From Comamonas avium (lineage in GTDB: Bacteria > Pseudomonadota > Gammaproteobacteria > Burkholderiales > Burkholderiaceae_C), in NCBI RefSeq assembly GCF_014836675.1, contig NZ_JACSQK010000007.1, forward strand, positions 162,004 through 226,003: DNA of 64,000 nucleotides, in the 5' to 3' direction. The notes beneath the pieces were generated by a model that was not told the origin of the DNA, searched no databases, and saw only the letters and a program-made list of their open reading frames with translations. This document shows positions 28,672 to 38,551 of the stretch, piece by piece. How positions within the stretch are numbered: position 1 is the stretch's first letter; the number at the start of each line of letters is the position of its first letter. The translations under genes were made by a program, and so were the position numbers.

Positions 28672-30300
28672 TTAGTTGGCGCTACCCAGCGCCAGGCCGG
28701 CGTGTTCGCGCAGGGGGTGGAAATGAATCTTGGGAAAACGCTCTTGCGCCAGACGCACGTCGTAAGGGCTGGTGCACAGATAAGCCAGGGTGTCGGCCGC
28801 ATCGTGCGCCAGACGCAGCGGATAGGCGTTCTCGAACTCGCGCAGATCGGCGGCGCTGTCGGCCGTAATCCAGCGTGCGCTGGTGTACTGGCAGCCTTCC
28901 AGACGCACGTCGCAGTCGTACTCGGTCTTCAGGCGGTGCTGCACCACTTCAAACTGCAGCTGGCCGATAGCGCCCAGCAGCATGTTGCCGCCAACGTCGG
29001 GCTTGAACACCTGAATCGCACCCTCTTCACCCAGCTGCATCAGACCTTGCTGCAGCTGCTTGGTACGCAGCGGGTTCTTGAGCACCACGGTCATGAACAT
29101 TTCCGGGGCAAAGAAAGGCAGGCCGGTAAATTGCAGGTTGGGCCCGTCGGTGATCGAGTCGCCCAGCTGCACACCGCCGTGAATGGTGAAACCAATGATG
29201 TCGCCTGCGTAGGCCTCATCGACGGCTTCGCGGCGCTGGCTCATGAAGGTCACCACGCTGGTGGGACGCAATTCCTTGCCGGTGCGCTGCACCTTCATCT
29301 TCATGCCCGGTGTGTACTTGCCCGAAGCCACGCGCACAAAGGCAATGCGGTCGCGGTGGTTGCTGTCCATATTGGCCTGCACCTTGAACACCACGCCCGA
29401 GAAGTTCTTGTCTTCAGGGTGAATGATCTTTTCTTCGCGGTTGCGGTTCACTTCCGTGAAAGCCACGCGCGGGCCAGGCGGGGGCGACATGTCGACCACG
29501 GCATCCAGCACTTCCATCACACCAAAGTTGTTCACACCGGAGCCGAAGAACACGGGCGTGAGTCTGCCAGCCAGAAAGTCTTCATGGCTCCACTCTGCCG
29601 ATGCGCCCACGGCCAGCTCCATGGACTCCAGCGCATCGTCAAAAGCCTTGCCAAATCGGGCGCGCAGACGGTCGGCTTCGCTCAGAGCAATGACTTCAAA
29701 GTCCTTGGGGCCACGGTCGCTGCCAGGGGTGAACACCGTCATGCTCTGCGTGCGCAGGTTGATGATGCCGCCGAAGCTTTTGCCCTGACCAACAGGCCAG
29801 GTGATGGGGCAGCAAGGCATGCCCAGCTCGCGCTCCACCTCGTCCAGAATGTCCAGCGGGTCGCGCACTTCCCGGTCAAACTTGTTGACGAAGGTAATGA
29901 TGGGCGTGTCGCGCTGGCGGCACACCTCAATCAGGCGACGGGTCTGCGATTCCACACCGTTGGCCGCATCAATCACCATCAACGCCGAATCCACGGCCGT
30001 CAGCACACGGTAGGTGTCTTCCGAGAAGTCCTTGTGACCGGGCGTGTCCAGCAGGTTGATCACGTGGTCGCGGTAGCTCATCTGCATCACCGATGAGGCC
30101 ACCGAGATACCGCGCTGCTTTTCAATCTCCATCCAGTCAGAGGTGGCGTGGCGCGATGCCTTGCGCCCCTTCACCGCCCCGGCGATCTGGATCGCTCCCG
30201 AGAACAGCAACAGCTTTTCCGTCAGCGTGGTCTTACCCGCGTCAGGGTGGGAAATGATGGCAAAGGTGCGGCGACGCCGTGTTTCTGGTGCGTATGACAC
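28672..30300 (-). CDS. prfC: Peptide chain release factor 3
   Basis: A 542-residue translational GTPase that recycles RF1/RF2 after peptide release. The G domain begins FAIISHPDAGKTTLTEKLLL (P-loop near 15-22), followed by DTPGHKDFSEDTYR (switch II) and NKFDRE (guanine specificity). Domains II and III follow as in E. coli RF3 (529 residues). The GTG at 30300 was chosen because the reading VSYAPETRRRRTFAII matches the usual N-terminus. In-frame ATGs at 30453 and 30483 would add unrelated residues. No good ribosome site is seen before any candidate, so the start is the weak point. It is divergent from a YhhN-family gene. Confidence 0.93.
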   Translation of the reverse strand: MSYAPETRRRRTFAIISHPDAGKTTLTEKLLLFSGAIQIAGAVKGRKASRHATSDWMEIEKQRGISVASSVMQMSYRDHVINLLDTPGHKDFSEDTYRVLTAVDSALMVIDAANGVESQTRRLIEVCRQRDTPIITFVNKFDREVRDPLDILDEVERELGMPCCPITWPVGQGKSFGGIINLRTQSMTVFTPGSDRGPKDFEVIALSEADRLRARFGKAFDDALESMELAVGASAEWSHEDFLAGRLTPVFFGSGVNNFGVMEVLDAVVDMSPPPGPRVAFTEVNRNREEKIIHPEDKNFSGVVFKVQANMDSNHRDRIAFVRVASGKYTPGMKMKVQRTGKELRPTSVVTFMSQRREAVDEAYAGDIIGFTIHGGVQLGDSITDGPNLQFTGLPFFAPEMFMTVVLKNPLRTKQLQQGLMQLGEEGAIQVFKPDVGGNMLLGAIGQLQFEVVQHRLKTEYDCDVRLEGCQYTSARWITADSAADLREFENAYPLRLAHDAADTLAYLCTSPYDVRLAQERFPKIHFHPLREHAGLALGSAN

Positions 30301-30481
30301 TGGATGGGGGACGGTTCTGGCGCGACTGCTGCCGCGCGTTGCAAGAGGGTGAAGGGCTGCAATTTTAAGGGAAACCACGAAAGCGCACCGGCGCCAGAGA
30401 ATGCGATGTGCAGTGTCTTTGCCAGAACGGGCAGGGTCGGCACCAATGCCCATGTCAGCACAGTCATCACACACTGAGAAC

Positions 30482-31180
30482 ATGCCCAGTTCCTCAACGC
30501 TCAGCCCCCACCGTATTCATCCCCTGCAATGGGCCATGGCCGCATGCGGCGTGCTGGCCATGTTCAGTGCGCACTGGGGCTACTTCTCGGCCTACGCATT
30601 GTTCAAACCGCTGACCATGGTGCTGGCACTGATCTGCGTGGGGGTCGTCGCAGGCCGCAGCCCGCTGAAGAAAAGCATGTACCTGCTGCTGGCAGGGCTG
30701 GCACTGAGCATGGTGGGCGATGTCTGCCTGCTCATGCCCCAAGGCTTTCTGGCAGGACTGGTGGCATTTTTACTGGCCCACGTTTGCTACATCGCCCTGT
30801 TTCAGCGCGATGCGCCATGGCTGGCCAGCCGGTGGGGCCTTGCCGCATGCATCGCTGCCGGGGCTGTTGCCTATGGGTATTTGTGGACGCATGGCCTGCC
30901 CACGGCAATGCGCATCCCTGTGGCCATCTACGTGCTGGTGATTGGCCTGATGGCGGCCCAGGCACTGGGGCGCGCCACCGTGCTGCACACCGCAGCGGCC
31001 CGCACGGTAGCGTGGGGCGCGGTCAGTTTCATGGTCAGCGACACCGTTCTGGCCTTGGACAGGTTTGTGCAGCCCATTGCGGGCGCCTACCTCTGGGTGC
31101 TGGGCACGTACTACCTGGCGCAGTGCCTGATTTTGCATGGCATGCTGCAAACCCTGCGCGCAGCTTCACTCAAGCAATGA
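30482..31180 (+). CDS. YhhN/TMEM86-family membrane protein
   Basis: A 232-residue integral membrane protein with about eight helices. Family features include FKPLTMVLAL (about 40-50), LLAGLALSMVGDVCLL and LAHVCYIALF. Conserved polar residues of TMEM86/YhhN sit in SMVGDVCL and MVSDTVLALDRF. Animal members are lysoplasmalogenases, but bacterial members are mostly uncharacterised, so the activity is only suggested. The start at 30482 is the last ATG before the conserved part; alternatives are 30446 and 30452. It is divergent from prfC and converges on the ABC exporter. Confidence 0.82.
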   Translation: MPSSSTLSPHRIHPLQWAMAACGVLAMFSAHWGYFSAYALFKPLTMVLALICVGVVAGRSPLKKSMYLLLAGLALSMVGDVCLLMPQGFLAGLVAFLLAHVCYIALFQRDAPWLASRWGLAACIAAGAVAYGYLWTHGLPTAMRIPVAIYVLVIGLMAAQALGRATVLHTAAARTVAWGAVSFMVSDTVLALDRFVQPIAGAYLWVLGTYYLAQCLILHGMLQTLRAASLKQ

Positions 31181-31213
31181 GCTGCCAGCGCTTTACAGGT
31201 CAGCGTTAGCAGC
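31181..31213. repeat. Short palindromic repeat unit
   Basis: GCTGCCAGCGC (31181-31191) pairs with GCGTTAGCAGC (31203-31213) at 9 of 11 positions. It resembles the ends of the long nested palindromes and lies between two converging genes. Confidence 0.5.
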
Positions 31214-31221
31214 CCCAAACA

Positions 31222-31953
31222 CTAGGGATGCGGCGTGTGCGTATCCCGGGCAATCAGCCCGTCCACCACCTCCACCAGCCGGTCACAGCGCTCGGCCATG
31301 CGCGGGTCATGGGTCACGATCAAGAATGCGGTGCCTTGGCTGGCGTGTATGTCACGCAGCAGCGTGAACACCTCCTGAGAAGCTTGCGTATCCAGATTGC
31401 CCGTAGGCTCATCGGCTAGTACCAAGGGTGGCTGATGCACCAAGGCCCGTGCAATCGCCACACGCTGCTGCATGCCGCCAGACAGCTCAGACGGTTTTTT
31501 GTGCAGCGCTTGCGCCAAGCCTACGGCTTTGAGCAGCTCAGTGGCCCGCGCCTTGTCCTGCCCCGTAACCACTCCATGGGCCATCAAGGCTGGCAGCGTG
31601 ACGTTTTCCAGCGCTGTGAATGCCGGTAGCAAATGGTGGAACTGGAACACAAAACCCAGCGCCTGACGGCGCAGCAGCGTCAAACCTTCATCGCTGAGCT
31701 GGCTGGTTTCTTGACCTTGCAGGCAGTAGCGGCCTGCGGTCATCGGCTCCAGCAAACCAAGAATATTGAGCAAGGTGCTTTTGCCCGAACCAGATGGCCC
31801 CACCAGCGCTACAAACTCTCCGGCCTGCAATTGCAGATCGATGCCATGCAGCACTTCCACCTCGCTTGCCAACCCCACGTTGTACGACTTGCGCGCACTT
31901 TGCAGCGCCAGCAAACTGGGGGTGGTGGATGCAGTTGGGGGTTGCGTGGCCAT
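31222..31953 (-). CDS. ABC exporter ATPase (LolD/MacB type)
   Basis: A 243-residue ABC ATPase. Walker A is [12 protein letters not shown] (near 51-62), the Q-loop is [12 protein letters not shown], the signature is [15 protein letters not shown] and Walker B is [12 protein letters not shown], followed by the H-loop VTHDPRMA. The sequence belongs to the LolD/MacB/FtsE group. The ATG at 31953 lies 13 bp after the permease stop; an extended opening to 32007 is inside the permease gene and is rejected. It forms an adaptor-permease-ATPase operon with the two upstream genes. Confidence 0.92.
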   Translation of the reverse strand: MATQPPTASTTPSLLALQSARKSYNVGLASEVEVLHGIDLQLQAGEFVALVGPSGSGKSTLLNILGLLEPMTAGRYCLQGQETSQLSDEGLTLLRRQALGFVFQFHHLLPAFTALENVTLPALMAHGVVTGQDKARATELLKAVGLAQALHKKPSELSGGMQQRVAIARALVHQPPLVLADEPTGNLDTQASQEVFTLLRDIHASQGTAFLIVTHDPRMAERCDRLVEVVDGLIARDTHTPHP

Positions 31954-31966
31954 GATGCTGCGGCCC

Positions 31967-33199
31967 TTACATTCGAATGGCTTGCGCCGGGTCCATCGCT
32001 GCCGCACTGCGCGATGGGATGACCGCCGCCAGCACTCCGCAGCAGGTTGCGGTCACTGCGGCAGCCAGTGCGTCTTGCCATGTCAGGGAAATTTCAAACA
32101 ATGCACCGCCTTGTACGCTGCGGGCAAAAGCCGTAAACACTGCAACCAGCACCCACGACAGCAAAACCCCCAGCACCGAGCCAACCGCACCCACCACCGC
32201 GCCTTGCAGCAGGAAGACGCGCATCACCTGCCCGCGCGTGGTGCCCATGGCGCGCAAAATGCCAATCTCACGGCGCTTTTGCACCACGCTCACCACCAGT
32301 ACGCTGGCAATGCCCAGTATCACCACGACCAGCACCACCGCACGAATCACAGTGGTGCTGATGGTTTGCGCCTTCAGCGCAGACACCAGCTGGGCATTGT
32401 TGTCCTGCCAGCTTTCCACCTTGTAGTCGTAGCGGGCGCGCAATTGCTGCGTCAGGGCATCGGCCTGCCAGACATCACGCACCTGCATGTCCAGCACCGT
32501 CGCCCCGCCGGGTACGCCCAGCAGGCTCTGGCCGCTGCGCAGCGGCACAAGCACTGTGCGTCGGTTTAAATCTTTCACCCCCATGTCCAGCAAGGCGCTC
32601 ACCCGCAAGGTTTCGGTGGTGCGGCCTGTATCCAGCGTGAACCGGTCGCCTGCACGCACCCCCAGGTCAGACGCCAGCTCCATGCCAATCATGGCCTCAC
32701 CCGGTGCCAGACTCCATGCACCCGAGACCAGCTTGTCCCGCAGGTTCACGATTCGCGCGTAGCGCTCTAGCTCCACCCCCATCAATGCCACGGACTGCGA
32801 TGCCTCGCCCCTCAACGCCAGGCCCGAGCCCGACACCATGGGCGACACAGCCACCACATCAGGCATGCGCTCTAGCACCGGCAACAGCTGCTGCCAGTTG
32901 GCCACCGAACGCAGACGCTGCGCACGGGGCTGGGTGTCGCTGAGCACCACGGAAAAGTTGGCGTCTGCTGCAATGGGCGTGACCACGTCATCGGGTGCGC
33001 GCAAGCTGATGTGTGCCTGCGTGCCCAGCGTTTTGGCAATCGTGTTGGCCTGCAGGCCATGGATAAGGGCCGTGATGTAGGTAATCACCGCCACACCCGC
33101 TGCCACGCCCGCCACAATCAGCAGACTTTGCATGCGCCCTTCACGCAGAAAGCGCAAAGCCACGCGCCACTCAAAACCAAGGGGGACGGCTGCCATCAA
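31967..33199 (-). CDS. FtsX/MacB-type ABC permease
   Basis: A 410-residue permease with one N-terminal helix (about 22-43, LLIVAGVAAGVAVITYITALI), a large periplasmic MacB_PCD-like domain and three C-terminal helices with an FtsX fold (about 280-400). The cytoplasmic motif RREIGILRAMGTTRGQVMRVF near 302-322 is typical. The stop-start overlap with the adaptor (4 bp) and the 13-bp gap to the ATPase show one transcription unit. The system could move lipoproteins or export small hydrophobic molecules; the cargo is unknown. Confidence 0.9.
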   Translation of the reverse strand: MMAAVPLGFEWRVALRFLREGRMQSLLIVAGVAAGVAVITYITALIHGLQANTIAKTLGTQAHISLRAPDDVVTPIAADANFSVVLSDTQPRAQRLRSVANWQQLLPVLERMPDVVAVSPMVSGSGLALRGEASQSVALMGVELERYARIVNLRDKLVSGAWSLAPGEAMIGMELASDLGVRAGDRFTLDTGRTTETLRVSALLDMGVKDLNRRTVLVPLRSGQSLLGVPGGATVLDMQVRDVWQADALTQQLRARYDYKVESWQDNNAQLVSALKAQTISTTVIRAVVLVVVILGIASVLVVSVVQKRREIGILRAMGTTRGQVMRVFLLQGAVVGAVGSVLGVLLSWVLVAVFTAFARSVQGGALFEISLTWQDALAAAVTATCCGVLAAVIPSRSAAAMDPAQAIRM

Positions 33200-34458
33200 T
33201 CGGCACCGCCTTGCAACTGGAGTTGGGCGCGCACCCGCTGGTCTGCTGTGGCAGGCGGCAGCAAGACGGTGTCACCCGCTTTCAGGCCCTGGGTTACTTC
33301 TGCCGCCTCCAAGGTGCGCAAGCCCACCTGCACGGGCTGGGCGGTGGCTTTGCCATCCACCAGCAGCAAAACCTGCGCTTGCAAACTGCCGGCACGCGCA
33401 CCTTGCAAGGCTTGCAGCGGCAGCACCAGCGCCTGAGCAGCCCGCCCTGTCTCCACCGCCACCGACAAGGTCATGTCTTCGCGCAAAAAAGCGGGCGGTG
33501 CAGCATCCAGCGCCAGCTTGACCTCTACCGCACCCCGTTGCGCATCCACGCTGGGGGCAATCGACACCACGCGGGCCGCCAATGGCTGATCAGCAAACGC
33601 ATCCGCTACGACTTGCGCGCTTTGTCCCTCACGCAGCTGATCCAGAAAACGCTCATCCACCTGCGCCACGATCAGGGCAGGGCCCTCCAGCGCCAGCTGC
33701 AGCAGCGCCGTTCCGGGTTGCACGATTTGCCCCGGCTCCACATCGCGCAGCAACACCTTGCCCTGGCTGGGTGCAGTGATGCGGGTTTGGTCGAGCTTTG
33801 CACGGGCCACAGACAGCGCGGCCTGTGCTTGCCCGGCCTGCGCCTGTGCCGCCTTGAGTTCTGCGCCGCCATCGGCCGAGGCTGCTGCCTGTGCCTGCGC
33901 TGCCTGCAACTGCGCCTGTGCAATTTGCAGTGCCTTGCGCTTTTCGTCCAGCGTGGCCTGGCTCAAAAAGCCTTGCTGCACCAGTTTTTGATTGCGCATC
34001 CAGTCTGATTGCGCCTGCATGACTGAGGCCTGCGATTGCGCCACCTGTGCCTGATTGCCAATGCGGCTATTGGTGCGCACATTGGCCAGCTGCGCCTGTG
34101 CTTGCTCCAGGCTGGCTTGCGATTGCTGCAGTGCCGCTTGCAGCTCGGTTTGCTCCAGTTGCACCAGCAGTTGCCCCGCATCCACCGCGTCCCCCTCGCG
34201 CACAGCCACACGCTCAACACGCCCCACCACCGTACTGCCCACCCCCACGCGAGACCGTGTCTCCACCCGCGCCGAAAACTGCAGCGTCCGCACCAGTGAC
34301 TGGGCATGCACCTGCACTGCAGGCACCTGCGGGCCACGCCACTTTTGTACGCCCCAGACCGCCCCCACCAGCACCACCACGGCAGCACAGGCCAGCCACC
34401 ACCGAGCTGGGCGGCGGGCGACGGATGAGGTGGCGGGAGTTGATGCAGGCTGATTCAC
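33196..34458 (-). CDS. Periplasmic adaptor (HlyD/MacA-like) protein
   Basis: A 420-residue membrane-fusion protein. One N-terminal helix (about 18-36) is followed by a lipoyl-like half motif (VGRVERVAVREGDAVDAGQLL), a long Gln/Ala-rich coiled-coil hairpin (about 105-225), the second lipoyl half (GKVLLRDVEPGQIVQPGT) and beta-barrel domains. It would link the FtsX-type permease to an outer-membrane channel, which is not encoded here. The stop overlaps the permease start. It lies 66 bp downstream of ruvB on the same strand. Confidence 0.9.
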   Translation of the reverse strand: MNQPASTPATSSVARRPARWWLACAAVVVLVGAVWGVQKWRGPQVPAVQVHAQSLVRTLQFSARVETRSRVGVGSTVVGRVERVAVREGDAVDAGQLLVQLEQTELQAALQQSQASLEQAQAQLANVRTNSRIGNQAQVAQSQASVMQAQSDWMRNQKLVQQGFLSQATLDEKRKALQIAQAQLQAAQAQAAASADGGAELKAAQAQAGQAQAALSVARAKLDQTRITAPSQGKVLLRDVEPGQIVQPGTALLQLALEGPALIVAQVDERFLDQLREGQSAQVVADAFADQPLAARVVSIAPSVDAQRGAVEVKLALDAAPPAFLREDMTLSVAVETGRAAQALVLPLQALQGARAGSLQAQVLLLVDGKATAQPVQVGLRTLEAAEVTQGLKAGDTVLLPPATADQRVRAQLQLQGGAD

Positions 34459-34524
34459 AAAAATCCTTGGGGGTCACACCCAGCATGGCACAGGCCAGCG
34501 CTGCACCCACGCCAGACAAGCGCT

Positions 34525-35670
34525 TTATTCGTTAAACAGATGGCCTTCCGTTTGCGGCACTACCAGCCCCAGATGCTGGTAGGCAGCCTTGGTGGCAATA
34601 CGGCCACGCGGCGTGCGCTGCAGATAGCCTTGCTGGATCAGATACGGCTCAATCACATCTTCGATCGTGCCCGCGTCCTCGCCAATGCTGGCGGCAATGT
34701 TGTCCACCCCGACGGGGCCACCATCAAAACGGTGCACCACGGCCTCCAGCAGTTTGCGGTCCATCACATCAAAACCACGCGGGTCAACGTCCAGCATGGA
34801 CAAGGCTTTTTGCGCAATATCCTGGGTGATCGTGCCGTCCCCCTTCACGTCTGCGTAGTCACGCACACGGCGTAGCAAACGGTTGGCAATGCGCGGTGTA
34901 CCGCGGGAACGGTTGGCCACCTCCTGCGCACCTTCGGCATCAATGGGTGCGCCCAGCAAGCCAGCACTGCGCTTGACAATGCGCGCTAGCTCTTCGGTGT
35001 TGTAGAACTCCAGCCGCGCCACAATGCCAAATCGATCACGCAACGGGTTGGTCAGCATGCCTGCGCGCGTGGTGGCACCCACCAGCGTAAACGGCTGCAA
35101 ATCCAGCTTGATGGAGCGCGCCGCCGGGCCTTCGCCAATCATGATGTCGATCTGAAAATCTTCCAGTGCGGGGTAGAGAATCTCCTCCACCACGGGGCTC
35201 AGGCGGTGAATTTCATCAATGAACAGCACATCGTTGGCTTCCAGATTGGTCAGCAGTGCCGCCAGATCCTTGGGCTTTTCCAGCACGGGCCCACTGGTCT
35301 GGCGCAGGTTCACCCCCAGCTCCGCCGCAATGATGTGGCTCAGCGTGGTCTTGCCCAGCCCAGGTGGGCCAAACAGCAAGACGTGGTCCAGCGCTTCGCC
35401 ACGTTTTTTGGCCGCACCGATAAAGATCTCCAGCTGCTCACGCGCCTTGGCCTGCCCCACATACTCATCCAGTAGTTTGGGGCGCAGTGCGCGCTCCATC
35501 ACTTCTTCGTGCTTGTTGACAGGTGCTGGGGAGATGGTCGGGCTGCGCATGGCCGCTTCAGGCGTGTCACGGGCATCATGCGCAGCCGCTGCGGGCTGCG
35601 CCTTGGCACGCGGCTTGCGCTGGGGGGCTGCGGCAAAGCCCTCGCCGAAATCTTCGGTGTGAATGCTCAT
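34525..35670 (-). CDS. ruvB: Holliday junction branch-migration helicase RuvB
   Basis: A 381-residue AAA+ motor that drives branch migration with RuvA. Walker A is [12 protein letters not shown] (near 101-112), Walker B is LFIDEIHRL, sensor 1 is [10 protein letters not shown], followed by a C-terminal winged helix ([17 protein letters not shown] near 345-361). The family is usually 335-355 residues. The extra length is an N-terminal Ala/Lys/Pro-rich segment of about 45 residues. It begins 6 bp after the ruvA stop, so ruvAB form an operon; ruvC is not in the window. Confidence 0.97.
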   Translation of the reverse strand: MSIHTEDFGEGFAAAPQRKPRAKAQPAAAAHDARDTPEAAMRSPTISPAPVNKHEEVMERALRPKLLDEYVGQAKAREQLEIFIGAAKKRGEALDHVLLFGPPGLGKTTLSHIIAAELGVNLRQTSGPVLEKPKDLAALLTNLEANDVLFIDEIHRLSPVVEEILYPALEDFQIDIMIGEGPAARSIKLDLQPFTLVGATTRAGMLTNPLRDRFGIVARLEFYNTEELARIVKRSAGLLGAPIDAEGAQEVANRSRGTPRIANRLLRRVRDYADVKGDGTITQDIAQKALSMLDVDPRGFDVMDRKLLEAVVHRFDGGPVGVDNIAASIGEDAGTIEDVIEPYLIQQGYLQRTPRGRIATKAAYQHLGLVVPQTEGHLFNE

Positions 35671-35676
35671 GGGTGC

Positions 35677-36255
35677 TTACTTGGCCAGGGCTTTGAGAGC
35701 CAGTTTGATACCGTCACTCACCCCCACATCGGCGGGCAGGGCTTTGAGGCTGATGGCGGCCTCCTTGTCGGAATAACCCAGCGCCAGCAGCGCCTGCAGG
35801 ATGTCGGACTGCGCATCGCTCTTGACCTGCGCGCCTGCCGTACCCACCACGGCATCACCCAGCTTGCCCTTGAGCTCCAGCAGCAAACGCTCCGCCGTTT
35901 TCTTGCCAATGCCCGGCACTTTGACCAGACGAGCCACTTCCTGCAACGCAATGGCCTGCACCAAGTCGTCAATGCCCATGCCCGACAGCAACGACAGCGC
36001 CATGCGTGGACCCACACCGCTGACCTTGATCAGCTCGCGGAATGTCTGACGCTCTTGCGGGGTAGCAAACCCATACAGCAACTGGGCATCCTCGCGCACG
36101 ATAAAGTGCGTCAGCAGGCTGATCTTGTCACCCAGCCCGGGCAGGTTGTAAAACGTGCTCATGGGCACCTGCACTTCATAGCCCACACCATGGCAGTCCA
36201 CCAGGACTTGGGGCGGGTTCTTCTCGAGCAGAGTGCCAGTCAATTTGCCTATCAT
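35677..36255 (-). CDS. ruvA: Holliday junction DNA-binding protein RuvA
   Basis: A 192-residue tetrameric Holliday-junction binder. The N-terminal OB fold begins [12 protein letters not shown]. Two helix-hairpin-helix motifs read [17 protein letters not shown] and [19 protein letters not shown], and a C-terminal RuvB-binding three-helix domain ([17 protein letters not shown]) follows. The ATG at 36255 has AAAGGA upstream. The open frame continues to 37263, but the extra part is antisense to the phoH-like gene and is rejected. It is divergent from ybeZ across 51 bp. Confidence 0.97.
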   Translation of the reverse strand: MIGKLTGTLLEKNPPQVLVDCHGVGYEVQVPMSTFYNLPGLGDKISLLTHFIVREDAQLLYGFATPQERQTFRELIKVSGVGPRMALSLLSGMGIDDLVQAIALQEVARLVKVPGIGKKTAERLLLELKGKLGDAVVGTAGAQVKSDAQSDILQALLALGYSDKEAAISLKALPADVGVSDGIKLALKALAK

Positions 36256-36306
36256 TGCGATCCTTTGCCGCCAGCAGCGGCAGTCTTCCTTAAGGGAATT
36301 ATCAGC

Positions 36307-37254
36307 GTGATCTTGCGCCACACCTTTACACCGCACAACAACCTTCGTCTGAGCAACCTTTGTGGCTCGGCCGATGCGCACCTGCGCACCATCGAAACGG
36401 GCCTGCAAGTCAAGATTGCACACCGCCATGAACAGTTCAAGGTGGACGGCCCCAAAGCCAAGGCCCAGCAAGCCATGGATCTGCTGCAAGCCTTGTATGA
36501 GCAGGCCGACCGCCCACTCAAAGAAGAAACGCTGCAACTGATGCTGGCCGGTGATGCCGAGATGATCGAGGTCAACCCCGACGCCATCCAGCTCACCACC
36601 CGCCGTACAGACCTGCGCGCACGCACGCCCAATCAGGCGCTGTATCTGCAGAACATTGCTGCGCACGACATTACCTTTGGCATTGGCCCCGCGGGCACAG
36701 GCAAAACCTATCTGGCTGTGGCCTGCGCGGTTGATGCGCTGGAGCGCAGCGCCGTGCAGCGCATTGTGCTGACCCGCCCTGCCGTAGAGGCCGGAGAACG
36801 CCTGGGCTTTCTTCCCGGCGACCTGACCCAGAAGGTGGACCCCTACCTGCGCCCCCTGTACGACGCGCTCTACGATCTGATGGGCTACGAGAAAGTGCAA
36901 AAAGCCTTCGAGCGCAATGCGCTGGAAATTGCACCGCTGGCCTTCATGCGTGGGCGGACACTGAACAATGCGTTCGTCATTCTGGACGAAGCACAGAACA
37001 CAACGCCCGAGCAGATGAAGATGTTTCTCACCCGCATTGGCTTTGGTGCCAAGGCTGTAATCACCGGCGACGTCAGCCAGATTGACCTGCCCAAAGGTGC
37101 GATGAGCGGACTCATTGATGCCGAGCGCGTGCTCAAGCGTGTCAATGGCATCTCCATCAACCGCTTTACCAGCGTCGACGTGGTACGCCACCCCATGGTG
37201 GCGCGCATTGTGGATGCCTACGACGCCAGCAGCGGCGGCCGCTCTGCACGCTAA
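36307..37254 (+). CDS. ybeZ: PhoH-like ATPase YbeZ
   Basis: A 315-residue PhoH-family ATPase. Walker A is [12 protein letters not shown] (near 124-135), Walker B is [19 protein letters not shown] and the later motif is [12 protein letters not shown]. An N-terminal KH-like part precedes the ATPase. The family partners YbeY in rRNA and RNA handling, and ybeY follows here after 64 bp. No ATG exists near the conserved N-terminus. The GTG at 36307, with AAGGGA 9 nt upstream, is the best start. An upstream extension to 35509 is antisense to ruvAB and is rejected. Confidence 0.92.
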   Translation: MILRHTFTPHNNLRLSNLCGSADAHLRTIETGLQVKIAHRHEQFKVDGPKAKAQQAMDLLQALYEQADRPLKEETLQLMLAGDAEMIEVNPDAIQLTTRRTDLRARTPNQALYLQNIAAHDITFGIGPAGTGKTYLAVACAVDALERSAVQRIVLTRPAVEAGERLGFLPGDLTQKVDPYLRPLYDALYDLMGYEKVQKAFERNALEIAPLAFMRGRTLNNAFVILDEAQNTTPEQMKMFLTRIGFGAKAVITGDVSQIDLPKGAMSGLIDAERVLKRVNGISINRFTSVDVVRHPMVARIVDAYDASSGGRSAR

Positions 37255-37278
37255 GGCAGGCACAAATCATCAATACCT

Positions 37279-37312
37279 ATAGCTATCAGCGCTCAGTAAA
37301 CAGGCGCCAGAG
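37279..37312. repeat. Short palindromic repeat unit between ybeZ and ybeY
   Basis: The stretch TAGCTATCAGCGCTCAGTAA resembles the AGCTAT...AGCGCT ends of the longer nested palindromes. It occupies most of the 64-bp gap, so it may affect the ybeZ-ybeY transcript. Confidence 0.4.
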
Positions 37313-37318
37313 CCAAAA

Positions 37319-37780
37319 ATGACACTTAACAAGCTTGAACTCTCTTTGCAGTTTGGCAGCTTTGACAACGTGGCCGAGCACCGCGCCCTGCTTAGCCGCG
37401 CTACCGTCACCAAATGGATTCAACACGCTCTGGCTGTGGACGCCGAAATAACGGTTCGCATTGTGGGCACCGAAGAGGGGCAAGCCCTGAATGCGCAGTT
37501 TCGCAAAAAGGACTACGCCACCAATGTGCTGACCTTTGACTATCAGCAAGCACCTACCGTAATGGCCGATCTGGTGATCTGCGGCCCCGTGATCGAGCGC
37601 GAAGCCAAGGAGCAAAACAAGTCACTGCAAGAGCACTACGCCCACATGCTGGTGCACGGCACCCTGCACGCTCAAGGCTGGGACCACGAAACCAGTGAAG
37701 AAGACGCCAACGAGATGGAAGCGTATGAAACCGACATCATGGCCGAGCTGGGTTACCCGGACCCCTACGCCAAAGACTGA
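37319..37780 (+). CDS. ybeY: rRNA maturation endoribonuclease YbeY
   Basis: A 153-residue zinc metalloprotein needed for 16S rRNA 3'-end maturation. The zinc motif is [16 protein letters not shown] (near 111-126), containing the HxxxHxxxxxH triad, and the upstream strand NVLTFDYQ is typical. Length is normal. It lies directly after its usual partner ybeZ. The ribosome site is weak, and a repeat occupies the gap. A strong two-way terminator follows. Confidence 0.96.
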   Translation: MTLNKLELSLQFGSFDNVAEHRALLSRATVTKWIQHALAVDAEITVRIVGTEEGQALNAQFRKKDYATNVLTFDYQQAPTVMADLVICGPVIEREAKEQNKSLQEHYAHMLVHGTLHAQGWDHETSEEDANEMEAYETDIMAELGYPDPYAKD

Positions 37781-37800
37781 AAAGTGTTTTCTCATTCATC

Positions 37801-37829
37801 AAAAAGGACTCCCTATGGAGTCCTTTTTT
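37801..37829. terminator. Bidirectional terminator after ybeY
   Basis: AAAAA, then GGACTCC (37806-37812), loop CTAT, GGAGTCC (37817-37823), then TTTTTT. It separates converging ybeY and the DUF599 gene. Confidence 0.92.
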
Positions 37830-37864
37830 GGTGGCGTCGGAAGGCCAGTTCTGCAAAGAACTTT

Positions 37865-38461
37865 TCACCGATCAATGCCGGTTGCCAGCACAATCAGCAG
37901 CACCACGGCGGCAATCAGCCCTGCCAATGGCGAGATGCCAACCAGCAGCACGGGCACACACCACATCAAAAGACGCACTGACAACGCGTAGTAATGCCCC
38001 GCACGGCGAATGCTGCGCTGCCCGACGTCCAGCCACTGCAACCGCTGAGGACTGTCAATCGGCATGCCAGCCACAAAACCTGCGTGGTGCCACTGCCGCG
38101 CCGCAAGCATGGCGCTGATAAACGACAGCCCCAGCAGGACCAGCACCGCCAGCGTGTGCAACTGCAGCACATCGGCACGGCCTGCGGCCACCGCATCACC
38201 CCAGCCGCTGTGCAGCAGCGTGAGGCCACCCATCAGCCCCAAGGTGGCCGTGGTGGCCGTCATGGTGCAGGACATCAGTGAATTGCGAATGGTCTGCACG
38301 GCCAGCACTTCTGTGCCTTTGCTGCTGGAGACAGCCTGCAGCCAATCCTGCCGCAGCTGGTCATGCAGGCGTGTGGCCCGCGCGGGATGCAGCCACTGTT
38401 TGACAAAATACACCAGCACCAAGCCCAGCGTAACCCACATGGGCCAGAGAGATTCATACAT
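37865..38461 (-). CDS. DUF599-family membrane protein
   Basis: A 198-residue protein with four predicted helices: WPMWVTLGLVLVYF near the N-terminus, then ATLGLMGGLTLLHS, LAVLVLLGLSFISAML and a C-terminal pair VRLLMWCVPVLLVGISPLAGLIAAVVLLIV. The conserved VQTIRNSLMSCT segment after the first helix is a DUF599 feature. The function is unknown. ATG at 38461 is preferred because GGAG lies 9 nt upstream; ATGs at 38476 and 38494 are alternatives. It stands alone between a terminator and the sulfur cluster. Confidence 0.78.
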   Translation of the reverse strand: MYESLWPMWVTLGLVLVYFVKQWLHPARATRLHDQLRQDWLQAVSSSKGTEVLAVQTIRNSLMSCTMTATTATLGLMGGLTLLHSGWGDAVAAGRADVLQLHTLAVLVLLGLSFISAMLAARQWHHAGFVAGMPIDSPQRLQWLDVGQRSIRRAGHYYALSVRLLMWCVPVLLVGISPLAGLIAAVVLLIVLATGIDR

Positions 38462-38551
38462 AGACGCCCACTCCATCCTTACACCCGCAAACATTCATTA
38501 CGTCGCATATTTTTATGCCCACCGCCCTGATGCAAAAGGCATCAGCACCCC

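Noticed and set aside
36256..37263. Upstream extension of ruvA to 37263
   Set aside because: The extension is antisense to the phoH-like gene; ruvA homology begins at MIGKLTGTL with a ribosome site at 36255.
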